Under the pieces are notes generated by a model that was not told the DNA's origin, ran no database searches, and saw only the letters and a list, made by a program, of their open reading frames with translations. This document shows, piece by piece, positions 49,641 to 58,413 of a stretch of DNA of 64,000 nt. Position 1 is the stretch's first letter. Each line of letters begins with the position of its first letter. The position numbers and the translations under genes were made by a program. This DNA comes from CAISDA01 sp050258555. Lineage in GTDB: Bacteria > Bacteroidota > Ignavibacteria > UBA10030 > UBA8401. The stretch spans positions 16,124 to 80,123 of the forward strand of contig JBLMZA010000159.1 of the NCBI GenBank assembly GCA_050258555.1. Direction: 5' to 3'.

Positions 49641-51899
49641 ATGGATTACAGAAAGACCTTCGCTGGCCTTCGCAGTTCAGCAACGAAACATGCGCTCCTG
49701 TTCTTCTCCGTTCTCATCCTCATGCTGATTTCGTTCCGGTGCATCAAGGCGCCGGCAGAACCTGAAATGCCCACATGGCAGACGCAGCTTTCGCTGCCGA
49801 TCGTCGACCGCACCTATTATTTCTCGGAACTGGTGGCGAAAGACGACAAATTCGAAACAATGGTCGACGGTGAAATCGTCTACCGGCCTTCAAATGTCGT
49901 GAATACTCCCACGGCGGTGCCGATGCCCACGATCAATCCTGTGACGGCCTCGGTCTCCAGCAAACTGGGAACGGTTCCGCTCGACATGCCGGCGCTTCCG
50001 ACCGTCGACCTGGGCGTCACGGAACTCATCGGCCAGGCTCCGCCCGCGCTTCCGTGGATGTTCGGCGACGCGACGCTTTCGGAAAACGTCGCCGTAACAT
50101 CGGATACGGCTGCTTTCGACTACATCGTCTTCGACAATGCGCGCATGGTGGTGACGCTCCGCAATACGATGAATTTCGATGTGCTCTTTCCCTCGGGCAT
50201 CCAGCTTGTGAACGTCTTCTCCGATTCGGATACGGCCAAGGTCCTTGCCACATTCAATTTCGGGGAGGTGAAAGCCGGGCAGACCGTCGTGATGAACGCC
50301 CCGCTCTCCGGGAGCATGATGTCGTCGCGCATGAAGCTGAAATTCGTGATGCAGACCGTGGGGCTGAACGGAACGGTGCTCGATCCTGCCGGCAAAATGA
50401 GCGCGGAGCTGCGTATCGACGGCGGCGCCACCGATGCGTCGGCCACGATGCGCTCGGCAAAGGCGAAGATCGAAGGCAATTACAGCGTCCCGACAACGGA
50501 AGGCACATTCAAGGTCGCCGATGACTCCATCTATATTTGCCGCGCCGTCTTCACAAAGGGCGGCTTCGACCTCCGCATCACCAACAGCGTTCCCGTGGAC
50601 ATCGCGGCGGGCATCCAGATCAAGGAGCTCGTCAACAGGAAGACGCGCCAGCCCTTCCGGCTCCGGCTCAACGGAACCGGCATCGAGCAGGATGCGGTGA
50701 TCATACCGCGCAATACGACGTTTGTGCAGCCTGTCGACCTGTCGGAGTACGAGTTCATCTCGCAGGAGACCGCCGGCCGCGATACGCTGCCGACCAACGG
50801 GGTCCACTATGCCCTCACGCTGAAAACGCTGAACGCCACGGATGACAAGCGCGTCATTTCGGTGACCGATTCGATTTCCGCAAGCATTATTCCGCATACG
50901 GTCAACGGTCGCGTGCAGGAATACGGCGTCTCAAGCTTCGTAGGCGTCATCAATCCGACCTCCGTGGCGATCAGCGAAGCCATAGAAACGAACTTCGGCG
51001 ACGTATCGGACAAGTTCACCGCCGACAGCATCAAAACGGATAATGCGACGATCGTGCTCAAGCTGTATTCGCCCGTGACGTATCCCGCCGACTTGAACCT
51101 GAAGGTGACGGCATGGCGCGACGGAGTGAAGGGCCTGTCGATGACGATTCCCGGCGGCAACGGCGGATTGAACGGAAGCTACCGCGTGCTGCCGGGCGAC
51201 ACGGCGCGCATCGTGCTCAACAAATCGACCGTCACCTCGGGAACGACGATCGATCAGTTCCTGAACAGCTTCATTGCGGGAGGCAAGGTGCGCCTGCCGG
51301 ACAGGCTCGTGCTCGAAGGCGCGGCGACGATCCAGCCGCTCGATGTGTACAAAGGAGGCCGGAACGGCCTTGTCGGATCGGCAACCGATCACGACAGCAT
51401 CTACAGCTCGGTGGAATTTGTCTTCCCGATGCGGATTGCCGTGAATAACGGCGCCTTCAAAGATACGGTCGAATTCGACAACAACATGTCGGACAGCGAC
51501 CGGAAGAAGCTCGATCTGATCGAAAACGGCAAGGTGACATTCGAAGTGGAAAACACATTCCCTGTGGAAGGGGATCTCAACCTCACGCTCATGCGCTCGA
51601 ACGCTCCCGGCGATTCGCTCCTGAACCTGACGAAAACGCCGATCCGCATTCCGGCTGCACAGTATCAGGCCTCCGGCACAAACATCGCGAGCAAGTCGTA
51701 TTCGTACATCACGCTCGATAAAGGCGACGCCTCAAAGTTCCGGTTTGCGCGCTTCTCCGCCGTACGGGCGCTGATGCAGACGGGAAACAACAGGCAGCCG
51801 GTTTCGTTCAGGGCAACGGACAAGATCCGCGTGAAGGCATTCGGCACGCTCAGCGTGACCGCCGATTTCAACACTTTGACCACAGACGATTCGAAATAA
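49641..51899 (+). CDS. Large envelope protein, unknown function, possible lipoprotein
   Basis: 752 residues. A hydrophobic segment (ALLFFSVLILMLISF) ends at Cys34 with Arg before it, so lipidation is possible but the lipobox is atypical. The rest looks like stacked beta-sandwich or Ig-like domains: repeated DSISASIIPHTV-, LNLKVTAWRDG- and GKVTFEVENTFPVEGD-like strands. No enzyme motif is seen. It precedes a DUF5723 barrel by 31 nt on the same strand. Together they may form a surface pair, which is inference. Confidence 0.6.
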   Translation: MDYRKTFAGLRSSATKHALLFFSVLILMLISFRCIKAPAEPEMPTWQTQLSLPIVDRTYYFSELVAKDDKFETMVDGEIVYRPSNVVNTPTAVPMPTINPVTASVSSKLGTVPLDMPALPTVDLGVTELIGQAPPALPWMFGDATLSENVAVTSDTAAFDYIVFDNARMVVTLRNTMNFDVLFPSGIQLVNVFSDSDTAKVLATFNFGEVKAGQTVVMNAPLSGSMMSSRMKLKFVMQTVGLNGTVLDPAGKMSAELRIDGGATDASATMRSAKAKIEGNYSVPTTEGTFKVADDSIYICRAVFTKGGFDLRITNSVPVDIAAGIQIKELVNRKTRQPFRLRLNGTGIEQDAVIIPRNTTFVQPVDLSEYEFISQETAGRDTLPTNGVHYALTLKTLNATDDKRVISVTDSISASIIPHTVNGRVQEYGVSSFVGVINPTSVAISEAIETNFGDVSDKFTADSIKTDNATIVLKLYSPVTYPADLNLKVTAWRDGVKGLSMTIPGGNGGLNGSYRVLPGDTARIVLNKSTVTSGTTIDQFLNSFIAGGKVRLPDRLVLEGAATIQPLDVYKGGRNGLVGSATDHDSIYSSVEFVFPMRIAVNNGAFKDTVEFDNNMSDSDRKKLDLIENGKVTFEVENTFPVEGDLNLTLMRSNAPGDSLLNLTKTPIRIPAAQYQASGTNIASKSYSYITLDKGDASKFRFARFSAVRALMQTGNNRQPVSFRATDKIRVKAFGTLSVTADFNTLTTDDSK

Positions 51900-51930
51900 T
51901 CGTCGCGCATAACCGGGAGATTTTATCAGC

Positions 51931-53361
51931 ATGAAACGTTTAATTACCGCAGCGGTACTGCTCCTTGCGGCAGTGACATCGGCATTCGCACAGAGCGACG
52001 GCTATTCGGCGCGCACCATCGGCATGGCGCGCACATTCAGCGCATCATCACGCGGACTCGACGCACTCGGATTGAATCCGGCCAATCTCGCCATCGCCGA
52101 TTCGTCAACGAGCGTCTCGTTTACGCTGGTGCCGCCGATCGGACTGAATGTGTCGAGCGACTTCTTCACGCTCGATCTCTACAACACATACTTCACCGGC
52201 GTCGACAGCCTCGACGGAAACGGCAGGCCGACCGGAACGAAGATCGGCCGCAAGCTCACCGAAGCCGACAAGAAGGATATTCTCGGCCGGATGAAGGACG
52301 GGCTGAGCCATACAACCATGAACGTGAATGCCATGCTCTTCGGCGCCGCCGTCAATATCGGATCGGTCGGTATCGGCGTGTCGGTGAGCGATCACATGGG
52401 CCTCTCGCTTGAAATTCCCGACAGCTATGTGAAGTTCGCCTTCTACGGAATCGATACCGTCGGCTCGGAATATGACTTCGGCAAAACGAGCGTGCGTTCG
52501 CTCTGGTACCGCGAATACAACGTGTCGGCGGGCGTGATGCTTCCGTTCGAGACGAAGGCGGTCAAAGATATTTCCGTCGGCGTCGGTGTGAAGATGCTGC
52601 AGGGATTCAATTACATATCGACCGTGCGCAACAACAGCCTGATCCGGAGCACGCCGCTCAGCAGCGACATGAGCATCACGATGCAGTCGGATCTTGAAGT
52701 CGTGCATGCGGGAATTCCGCTGGACTCGACGGCGGGCGACAACATCATGAAGCCGGGCGGCAAAGGCTTCGGCTTCGACATCGGCGCGTCTGCAGAAGTA
52801 CTGGGCGGCGTGCGCCTCGGCGCCAGCGTCCTGAATATCGGCTCGATTTCATGGAGCGGAGCGAACAACAAGCGCATCGTCAACAAGGGCGCCTATGCCT
52901 GGCGCGCATCGAAATACGACAAGGAGGAGCTGGACAGGGTGGGAGAGGAGATCGATTCGATCTTCACGTCGAAGACCGTCGATGAGCCGGACTTTTCGTC
53001 GCCGCTTCCGACATCGCTCAATATCGGCGCATCGATCGAGATGCGGAAGCTCATCGGGAACTTTCCGCTTCCGCTGAATCTCGCGGCCGACGTCCATTTC
53101 GGACTGAACGATCAGCCGGGCAACTTCACTTCGACGCTCATCGGACTCGGAGCCGAACTCAACCTCCTGGGCGGATGGCTGCCCGTTCGGACAGGCGTCG
53201 TGCTGGGAGGCCGTGAATCGGTGCAGTGGTCGGCCGGCGTGGGCATTCATTTCTGGAATTCATTCGATATCGACCTCGCCACAGAGAGCATGTCGATCAT
53301 TGCCGCACCGAACTCGGTCAAAACCGCCTCGGCGATTCTGGCCATGAAAGTGCGCATCTGA
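51931..53361 (+). CDS. DUF5723-family outer-membrane barrel protein
   Basis: 476 residues. A signal peptide ends near SAFAQ, followed by the opening GYSARTIGMARTFSASSRGLD and LGLNPANLAIAD, which fits the DUF5723/FadL-like barrel group. Repeated barrel strands follow (for example GFGFDIGASAEVLGGVRLG and LNIGASIEMRKLIGN) and the end is ILAMKVRI. It probably inserts in the outer membrane, with unknown function. The preceding envelope protein is 31 nt upstream. It converges with hslU, with a hairpin between them. Confidence 0.75.
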   Translation: MKRLITAAVLLLAAVTSAFAQSDGYSARTIGMARTFSASSRGLDALGLNPANLAIADSSTSVSFTLVPPIGLNVSSDFFTLDLYNTYFTGVDSLDGNGRPTGTKIGRKLTEADKKDILGRMKDGLSHTTMNVNAMLFGAAVNIGSVGIGVSVSDHMGLSLEIPDSYVKFAFYGIDTVGSEYDFGKTSVRSLWYREYNVSAGVMLPFETKAVKDISVGVGVKMLQGFNYISTVRNNSLIRSTPLSSDMSITMQSDLEVVHAGIPLDSTAGDNIMKPGGKGFGFDIGASAEVLGGVRLGASVLNIGSISWSGANNKRIVNKGAYAWRASKYDKEELDRVGEEIDSIFTSKTVDEPDFSSPLPTSLNIGASIEMRKLIGNFPLPLNLAADVHFGLNDQPGNFTSTLIGLGAELNLLGGWLPVRTGVVLGGRESVQWSAGVGIHFWNSFDIDLATESMSIIAAPNSVKTASAILAMKVRI

Positions 53362-53369
53362 AAACAGTG

Positions 53370-53402
53370 CGGCCCGCACGCGCGATGCACGCATGCGGGC
53401 CG
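53370..53402. other. Intergenic hairpin between converging DUF5723 and hslU genes
   Basis: Arms CGGCCCGCA (53370-53378) and TGCGGGCCG (53394-53402), a 9-bp perfect stem, with a 15-nt loop. It may serve as a bidirectional transcript end. The loop resembles those of the hairpins at 46211-46243 and, in reverse complement, 36486-36518. Confidence 0.6.
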
Positions 53403-53424
53403 TTCAAAGAGGAAAAAATCGCGC

Positions 53425-54828
53425 TTAGAGTATATACCGGCTCAGATCCTTGTCCTTGGCGATCGAGTTGAGCTTTTCGGTCACCATCGATTCGGAGATC
53501 GAGACCGTCTGCGCCGAGGTCTTGTCGGGCGCATCGAAGAGGATTTCTTCGAGCAGCGAAGTCATGATCGTGTGAAGACGGCGCGCGCCGATGTTTTCGA
53601 TCTCCTCGTTCACGCGCGTGGCAATGCGCGCGATGGAGCGGATCGCCTCGTCTGAGAATGTCAGTTCGATGCCTTCGGTCTGCAGCAGCGCCGTATACTG
53701 CTTGAGCAGGGCGTTCTGCGGAAGCGTGAGGATCTTCACGAAATCGTCCTCCGTCAGGCTCTTGAGCTCGACGCGGATGGGAAAGCGGCCCTGGAGTTCG
53801 GGGATCAGGTCGGACGGCTTTGAAATATGGAACGCCCCCGATGCGATGAAAAGGATGTGATCGGTTTTGACCATGCCGTACTTCGTGCCCACGGTCGAAC
53901 CCTCGACGATCGGCAGAAGATCGCGCTGAACTCCCTCGCGCGATACATCGGGTCCCCCTGATCCGGCCCGCGCCCCGGCAATCTTATCGACTTCGTCGAT
54001 GAACACGATGCCGGTGTTCTCGACGCGGCGGATGGCTTCCTTCACCACCGTATCGTGGTCGATCAGCTTCTGCGCCTCTTCCTGCGTGAGAATCTTCTTC
54101 GCATCGGCCACGGTGAGCTTCCGCTTCTTCACTTTTTTCGGCATCATCCCGCCGAGCATTTCCTGTAGATTGACCCCCATTTCCTCCATGTTGAACGGAC
54201 CGAAGACCTGCATCGACGGCATCTGATCGGCCGGAAGATCGATCTCGATCTCGCGCTCGTCGAGCTTGCCGGCTTTGATCTTCTCGCGGAATTTCGCGCG
54301 CGTCTTCTCGTTGAGATCCTCGTCGCTCTGCGCCTCCGCCGTCTGAAGCTCCTCATGCCGGTGCTTCTTCACCGAAGGGATGAGGATGTCGAGAATGCGC
54401 TCCTCGGCGAGATTCTGCGCCTTTTCCTGGACGATCGCCGTCTGTTCCGTGCGCACCATCGTCACCGCAAGTTCGGTCAGGTCGCGTATCATCGATTCGA
54501 CGTCACGGCCGACATATCCCACTTCCGTGTATTTCGAGGCTTCCACTTTGATGAACGGCGCGTTTGCCAGCTTCGCAAGACGCCGCGCGATTTCGGTCTT
54601 GCCCACGCCGGTGGGGCCGATCAGGATGATATTGTTCGGCATGATGTCGTCGCGCATCTGGTTGGGCACCTGGAGCCTGCGCCAGCGGTTGCGAAGGGCT
54701 ATGGCCACCGATTTCTTTGCTTCATGCTGACCGATAATATACTTGTCGAGTTCCTTGACGATCTGCGTCGGAGTGAACTCGTGATGTGCTGACGGCACTG
54801 CCGGTTCGGGTTTTAATTTCGTTGTCAT
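53425..54828 (-). CDS. hslU: ATP-dependent protease ATPase subunit HslU
   Basis: 467 residues. The Walker A is GPTGVGKT (71-78), the pore loop is GYVG (104-107), Walker B is IVFIDEVDKIA, and the terminal LSRYIL reaches into HslV to activate it. The intermediate I-domain is long. HslU unfolds substrates and feeds them to the HslV peptidase. The start shares one base with the hslV stop (TAATG), so the pair is translationally coupled. Confidence 0.97.
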   Translation of the reverse strand: MTTKLKPEPAVPSAHHEFTPTQIVKELDKYIIGQHEAKKSVAIALRNRWRRLQVPNQMRDDIMPNNIILIGPTGVGKTEIARRLAKLANAPFIKVEASKYTEVGYVGRDVESMIRDLTELAVTMVRTEQTAIVQEKAQNLAEERILDILIPSVKKHRHEELQTAEAQSDEDLNEKTRAKFREKIKAGKLDEREIEIDLPADQMPSMQVFGPFNMEEMGVNLQEMLGGMMPKKVKKRKLTVADAKKILTQEEAQKLIDHDTVVKEAIRRVENTGIVFIDEVDKIAGARAGSGGPDVSREGVQRDLLPIVEGSTVGTKYGMVKTDHILFIASGAFHISKPSDLIPELQGRFPIRVELKSLTEDDFVKILTLPQNALLKQYTALLQTEGIELTFSDEAIRSIARIATRVNEEIENIGARRLHTIMTSLLEEILFDAPDKTSAQTVSISESMVTEKLNSIAKDKDLSRYIL

Positions 54829-55364
54829 TACAGCTCGAGTATAGTGATATGGGAATTCGTATAGATGCAGATGTTCGAAGCTGTTTCGAGAGATTCCTGA
54901 ACGATGTCGCGCGCGCTGAGCTCCGTATGCTTCGCGAGCATGCGTGCGGCGGCAAGGGCGAAGCTGCCGCCGGAACCGATGGCGATGATGCCGTCGTCGG
55001 GAGCGATGACATCTCCGGTGCCGGAGATCACATACGATACATCGCGGCTCATCACGCCGAGCATCGCTTCCAGGCGTCGGAGATATTTGTCCATGCGCCA
55101 GTCTTTGGCCAGCGCGATGGCTGCGCGTTCGACGTTGCCCTGATAGGACTGAAGCTTCTCTTCGAAGCGCTCCATCAGCGCGAAGGCGTCGGCCGACGCT
55201 CCGGCAAAGCCGACGAGCACCGAGTTGTTGTAGAGCGAAAAGACTTTCCGTGTGGTGGCTTTCATCACCGTCTGGCCGAGCGTGACCTGCCCGTCGCTGC
55301 CGAGCGCGATCTTGCCGTTGCGTGAAATGCCGAGTATTGTCGTTGCGTGTATTTCAGGGAGCAT
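54828..55364 (-). CDS. hslV: ATP-dependent protease peptidase subunit HslV
   Basis: 178 residues. The nucleophile is expected to be Thr8 after removal of the first seven residues (MLPEIHA), because the following TTILGISRNGKIALGSDGQ matches the mature start of the family. The GFAGASADAF and GSGGSFALAAARML segments are typical. HslV forms a dodecamer with HslU. The start is 44 nt after rpoN ends, so it is probably read from the rpoN operon. Confidence 0.95.
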   Translation of the reverse strand: MLPEIHATTILGISRNGKIALGSDGQVTLGQTVMKATTRKVFSLYNNSVLVGFAGASADAFALMERFEEKLQSYQGNVERAAIALAKDWRMDKYLRRLEAMLGVMSRDVSYVISGTGDVIAPDDGIIAIGSGGSFALAAARMLAKHTELSARDIVQESLETASNICIYTNSHITILEL

Positions 55365-55408
55365 GGAATCCTATGGGGTCTGTGACCCGTTTCACGGGCC
55401 GGTTAAGT

Positions 55409-56851
55409 TCAAATCTTGCGGCGAAGCCGGGCGACCGGAATCATCATCGATTCGCGGTACTTCGCCACCGTTCTGCGCGCGATGTTGTATCCCTGCTCGT
55501 TCAGCATCTCCGCGATGTGGTCGTCGCTGAGCGGCTTGTGCGGATTTTCGCCGCAGATGATTTCCCGGATGCGTTCCTTCACTTCCTTGTTCGCAACCTC
55601 TTCGCCGCTGGCGAGGCTGATGCCTTCGCTGAAGAAATGGCGGAGCTCGAAGACGCCGTAATCGGTCTGCACATACTTCCCGTTGACGACGCGGCTGATC
55701 GTGGAAATGTCCATCTGAATCGCTTCGGCGATGTTCTTGTAGATCAGCGGTTTGAGTCCCTCGCCGCGCTCGAAGAACTCGCGCTGCCGCTCGACGATCG
55801 TCCGCATCACCTTCAGCATGGTGTCGCGGCGCTGATGGATCGAGGCGATGAACCATTTCGCGGCCTCGAACTTCTGGCGGAGGAACTGTTTGGTGTCGGC
55901 GGTGACGCCGTTCTTGCGCTTGGAGATCAGGTTCCTGTAGTTCCGGTTGATGCGAAGCGGAGGGACGTTCTTGTCGTTGAGCTGAATGATGAAGTCGCCG
56001 TCGTCCTTCGTGACGATGAAGTCGGGCGTGAGATAATTTTCCTGCATCGAGATGGTGCCTTCGCCCGGCTTCGGATTGAGGCGGGAAACGCATGTCAGGA
56101 TCTGCTTCACCTCGTCGAGCGTGATGCCCATGTTCTTGGCGACGGCTTCGAAGTGCTTCTTTGTGAACGCATCGTAATAATCGCGAAGCATCGTCATGGC
56201 GCGGGCGCGCAGCGTCGGATCGCACTCCAGCATTTCCAGCTGGACGAGCAGGCATTCCTGCAGCGTGCGCGAACCGATGCCGATCGGTTCGAGGCGCTGT
56301 ATGATATGCAGCACTTCCTCGGCCTGCTCGAGCGTGATGTGCATGTGATGCGTCAGGTTGATGTCGTTGACGATGTCATCGAGATTGCGGTGCAGGTAGC
56401 CGTCCTCGTCGATATTGCCGATGATCTCGTTGGCGACCAGCATGCCTTTTTCCGTGAGTTCGCCGAGCTGCAGCTGTTCCCGGAGCTTCTGGGCGAGCGG
56501 CTCAGAGGCGGCGATGGGGAAGTCCTCCCGGTCCTCGTCGTGATTCGTGCTTTCAGCCTTGGGAGTGTAGTTCACATCGTCGTTCAGAAAATCTTCGAAC
56601 GTGAATTCATCTTCCTTTTTCGACGCGGCCTCGTCATCGGCCGTCGCCGATTCGCCTTCTTCCGGCGCGGAGTCGTCCTGCTGAAGCTCCAGCTCGTCCT
56701 CGGCTCCTTCCTCGAGCATGGGATTGACTTCGAGCTCTGTCTTGATGCGCTGTTCAAGCGATAACGTCGGAAGCTGGAGAAGCTTCAGGTATTGGATCTG
56801 CTGCGGCGTCAGTTTCTGGAGCAGCTTGAGTTGTTGCGAAAGATGAAGCAT
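55409..56851 (-). CDS. rpoN: RNA polymerase sigma-54 factor
   Basis: 480 residues from the ATG at 56851, where region I begins (LSQQLKLLQKLTPQQIQYLKLLQ); the frame is open upstream without similarity. An acidic region II follows (about 55-110), then the core-binding domain, the helix-turn-helix (DISTISRVVNGKYVQT) and the RpoN box ARRTVAKYRE (458-467) that contacts the -24 element. It directs transcription that needs enhancer-binding activators. No such activator is in the window. DUF3109 lies just upstream. Confidence 0.96.
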   Translation of the reverse strand: MLHLSQQLKLLQKLTPQQIQYLKLLQLPTLSLEQRIKTELEVNPMLEEGAEDELELQQDDSAPEEGESATADDEAASKKEDEFTFEDFLNDDVNYTPKAESTNHDEDREDFPIAASEPLAQKLREQLQLGELTEKGMLVANEIIGNIDEDGYLHRNLDDIVNDINLTHHMHITLEQAEEVLHIIQRLEPIGIGSRTLQECLLVQLEMLECDPTLRARAMTMLRDYYDAFTKKHFEAVAKNMGITLDEVKQILTCVSRLNPKPGEGTISMQENYLTPDFIVTKDDGDFIIQLNDKNVPPLRINRNYRNLISKRKNGVTADTKQFLRQKFEAAKWFIASIHQRRDTMLKVMRTIVERQREFFERGEGLKPLIYKNIAEAIQMDISTISRVVNGKYVQTDYGVFELRHFFSEGISLASGEEVANKEVKERIREIICGENPHKPLSDDHIAEMLNEQGYNIARRTVAKYRESMMIPVARLRRKI

Positions 56852-56870
56852 ACAAACCTGTCGTAAAAAG

Positions 56871-57443
56871 TTATTCCGTGATGTTGTCCTTTGCCTGATG
56901 TAATGCCGATCCGAGGCGGTCGGTCCATGCCTTGCCGAATGCACGTTCGAGCGGAGCGCGGAGCACCTGTTCGAGGCGGGCATCCTTCTGCCGTCCAAGG
57001 TCGAGGGCGGGACGGCATTCGTCGTAATATTCGTAATAAATGCTGCCGCCCGATTTGTGGCGGCGGATGGGGAAGAGATGACAGGACAGCGGCTTCTGCC
57101 AGGCGATTTCTCCGGCCAGATACGCCGTCTCGAAGGCACAGCGGGCGATGCCGTCCACATAGTGGACGAAGACGCAGGCGGCATGGTTCAGGCACGGCGT
57201 GGCCAGATCGCCCGGGCGCCCCTCCGTCAATCCCTGCCGGCGGATCTCCTCCAGATGCATTTCGGGCAGATACTTCCGGATGACCGGGAAGGCCTTCTCG
57301 ATTTCCGAGCGCTCGTCGTCGGACAGCGGCGCGCCGCGCCCGCCCGGCGCCGTACAGCAGGCGCCCTTGCACTTTTCAAGGTCGCAGAGAAAACGGACAC
57401 TGCCGATCCGGTCGTCGACTTTGATCTCATCAATAATAATCAT
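56871..57443 (-). CDS. DUF3109 cysteine-rich protein
   Basis: 190 residues from the ATG at 57443, chosen because a promoter element ends 3 nt before it. Conserved Cys include C20, C25, C29, C30 (FLCDLEKCKGACC) and later CLNHAACVF, CAFE and PLSCHLFPIR, the layout of a zinc or iron-sulphur cluster protein related to the YkgJ/Fe-S oxidoreductase-like families. Its function is undefined. The gene ends 19 nt before rpoN, so it is the first gene of a DUF3109-rpoN-hslVU operon. Confidence 0.85.
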   Translation of the reverse strand: MIIIDEIKVDDRIGSVRFLCDLEKCKGACCTAPGGRGAPLSDDERSEIEKAFPVIRKYLPEMHLEEIRRQGLTEGRPGDLATPCLNHAACVFVHYVDGIARCAFETAYLAGEIAWQKPLSCHLFPIRRHKSGGSIYYEYYDECRPALDLGRQKDARLEQVLRAPLERAFGKAWTDRLGSALHQAKDNITE

Positions 57444-57446
57444 ACA

Positions 57447-57476
57447 AAAAGATACATTAAAAATTTGAAAGAGCAA
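57447..57476 (-). promoter_or_regulatory. Bacteroidota-type promoter of the DUF3109-rpoN-hslVU operon
   Basis: On the minus strand, TTG (57476-57474), 19 nt, then TATCTTTT (57454-57447). If the last base of the element is at -4, the start of transcription falls on the A of the ATG at 57443, a leaderless messenger. No ribosome-binding site is seen before this start. Confidence 0.5.
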
Positions 57477-57506
57477 AGAAGAATCGGCAGTATGGTACGA
57501 AATTTG

Positions 57507-58385
57507 TTATCCGCTGACGTGCTCGGTGATGAACCGGCGGACAGAGAGCGCGCTTCCGGCGAAACCGAGCAGGATGCCGGCGGCAAAGAGGACCGCATAG
57601 GTGAGCGGAGGCACCGCGAGGAATTCCGAGAGTTCGGATCCGAGCCATCGGGCGACGGCCGCGTCGAGCGCGTAGAGCAGCGCCGAGGCCAGGAGTCCCC
57701 CTCCGGCGCCCTGGAGTATGCCTTCGATGAAGAAGGGCATGCGGATGAAGGCGCGCGTGGCGCCGACGAGCTTCATGGTGGCGATCATCTGGCGCTTCGA
57801 AGAGATGATCAGCCGGATCGTGTTCGAAACCAATAGAAGAGCCGTGAGGCAGAGCGCAAGGCCGATGGCGGTGCTGACCATGACGAGCGTGCGCGTCCGG
57901 CGGTCGAGCAGTTCGAGCAGCGTTTTGCGGTAAATGATGTCGTCGACGCCGGAGATCTGCTTCAGCGCCGCGTGCACGGAGGCGGCGCTGTCGGCGTTCT
58001 TGTAGCCTTCCTGAAGGAAGATCTTATAGGACGGCGGGAGCGGATTGAAATCGAGCACGCCCCGGATGTCTTCGCCGAATTCCTCCTTGAATATCGCCGC
58101 CGCTTCGTCTTTCGACACGAACTTCGTCCGGTCTACGCCCGGCACCAGGCGGATGCGCGCATCGATCGCTGCGGCAGACGAATCGGTGACCGGCTCGGCA
58201 AGAAATGCTTCCATCTCGACGCGGTCGCGGAACGACTGCACGATGCGCGATGTGTTGAGATAGGCGACGCCGAAGAGTCCCAGCAGCAGCAGCGCCGCGG
58301 TGATCGTGACGATGGAGGCGCTCATCGCAAGACGGGCGCGGCGGAATCCGGAAAGTCCTTCTTTCAGTATGTAGGTGATGATCAT
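57507..58385 (-). CDS. ftsX: Cell-division protein FtsX
   Basis: 292 residues. It has four transmembrane segments (near 21-42, about 168-188, 215-240 and 262-285), with the extracellular loop between the first two and the ABC-type permease pattern (ATMKLVGATRAFIRMPFFIEG) in the last part. With FtsE, FtsX controls peptidoglycan hydrolases at the divisome. No ftsE is nearby. It lies 28 nt downstream of pheA on the minus strand and 63 nt before the DUF3109 start. Confidence 0.92.
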   Translation of the reverse strand: MIITYILKEGLSGFRRARLAMSASIVTITAALLLLGLFGVAYLNTSRIVQSFRDRVEMEAFLAEPVTDSSAAAIDARIRLVPGVDRTKFVSKDEAAAIFKEEFGEDIRGVLDFNPLPPSYKIFLQEGYKNADSAASVHAALKQISGVDDIIYRKTLLELLDRRTRTLVMVSTAIGLALCLTALLLVSNTIRLIISSKRQMIATMKLVGATRAFIRMPFFIEGILQGAGGGLLASALLYALDAAVARWLGSELSEFLAVPPLTYAVLFAAGILLGFAGSALSVRRFITEHVSG

Positions 58386-58413
58386 GGTCGATGTCCGATG
58401 TCTGTCCGCGCGT

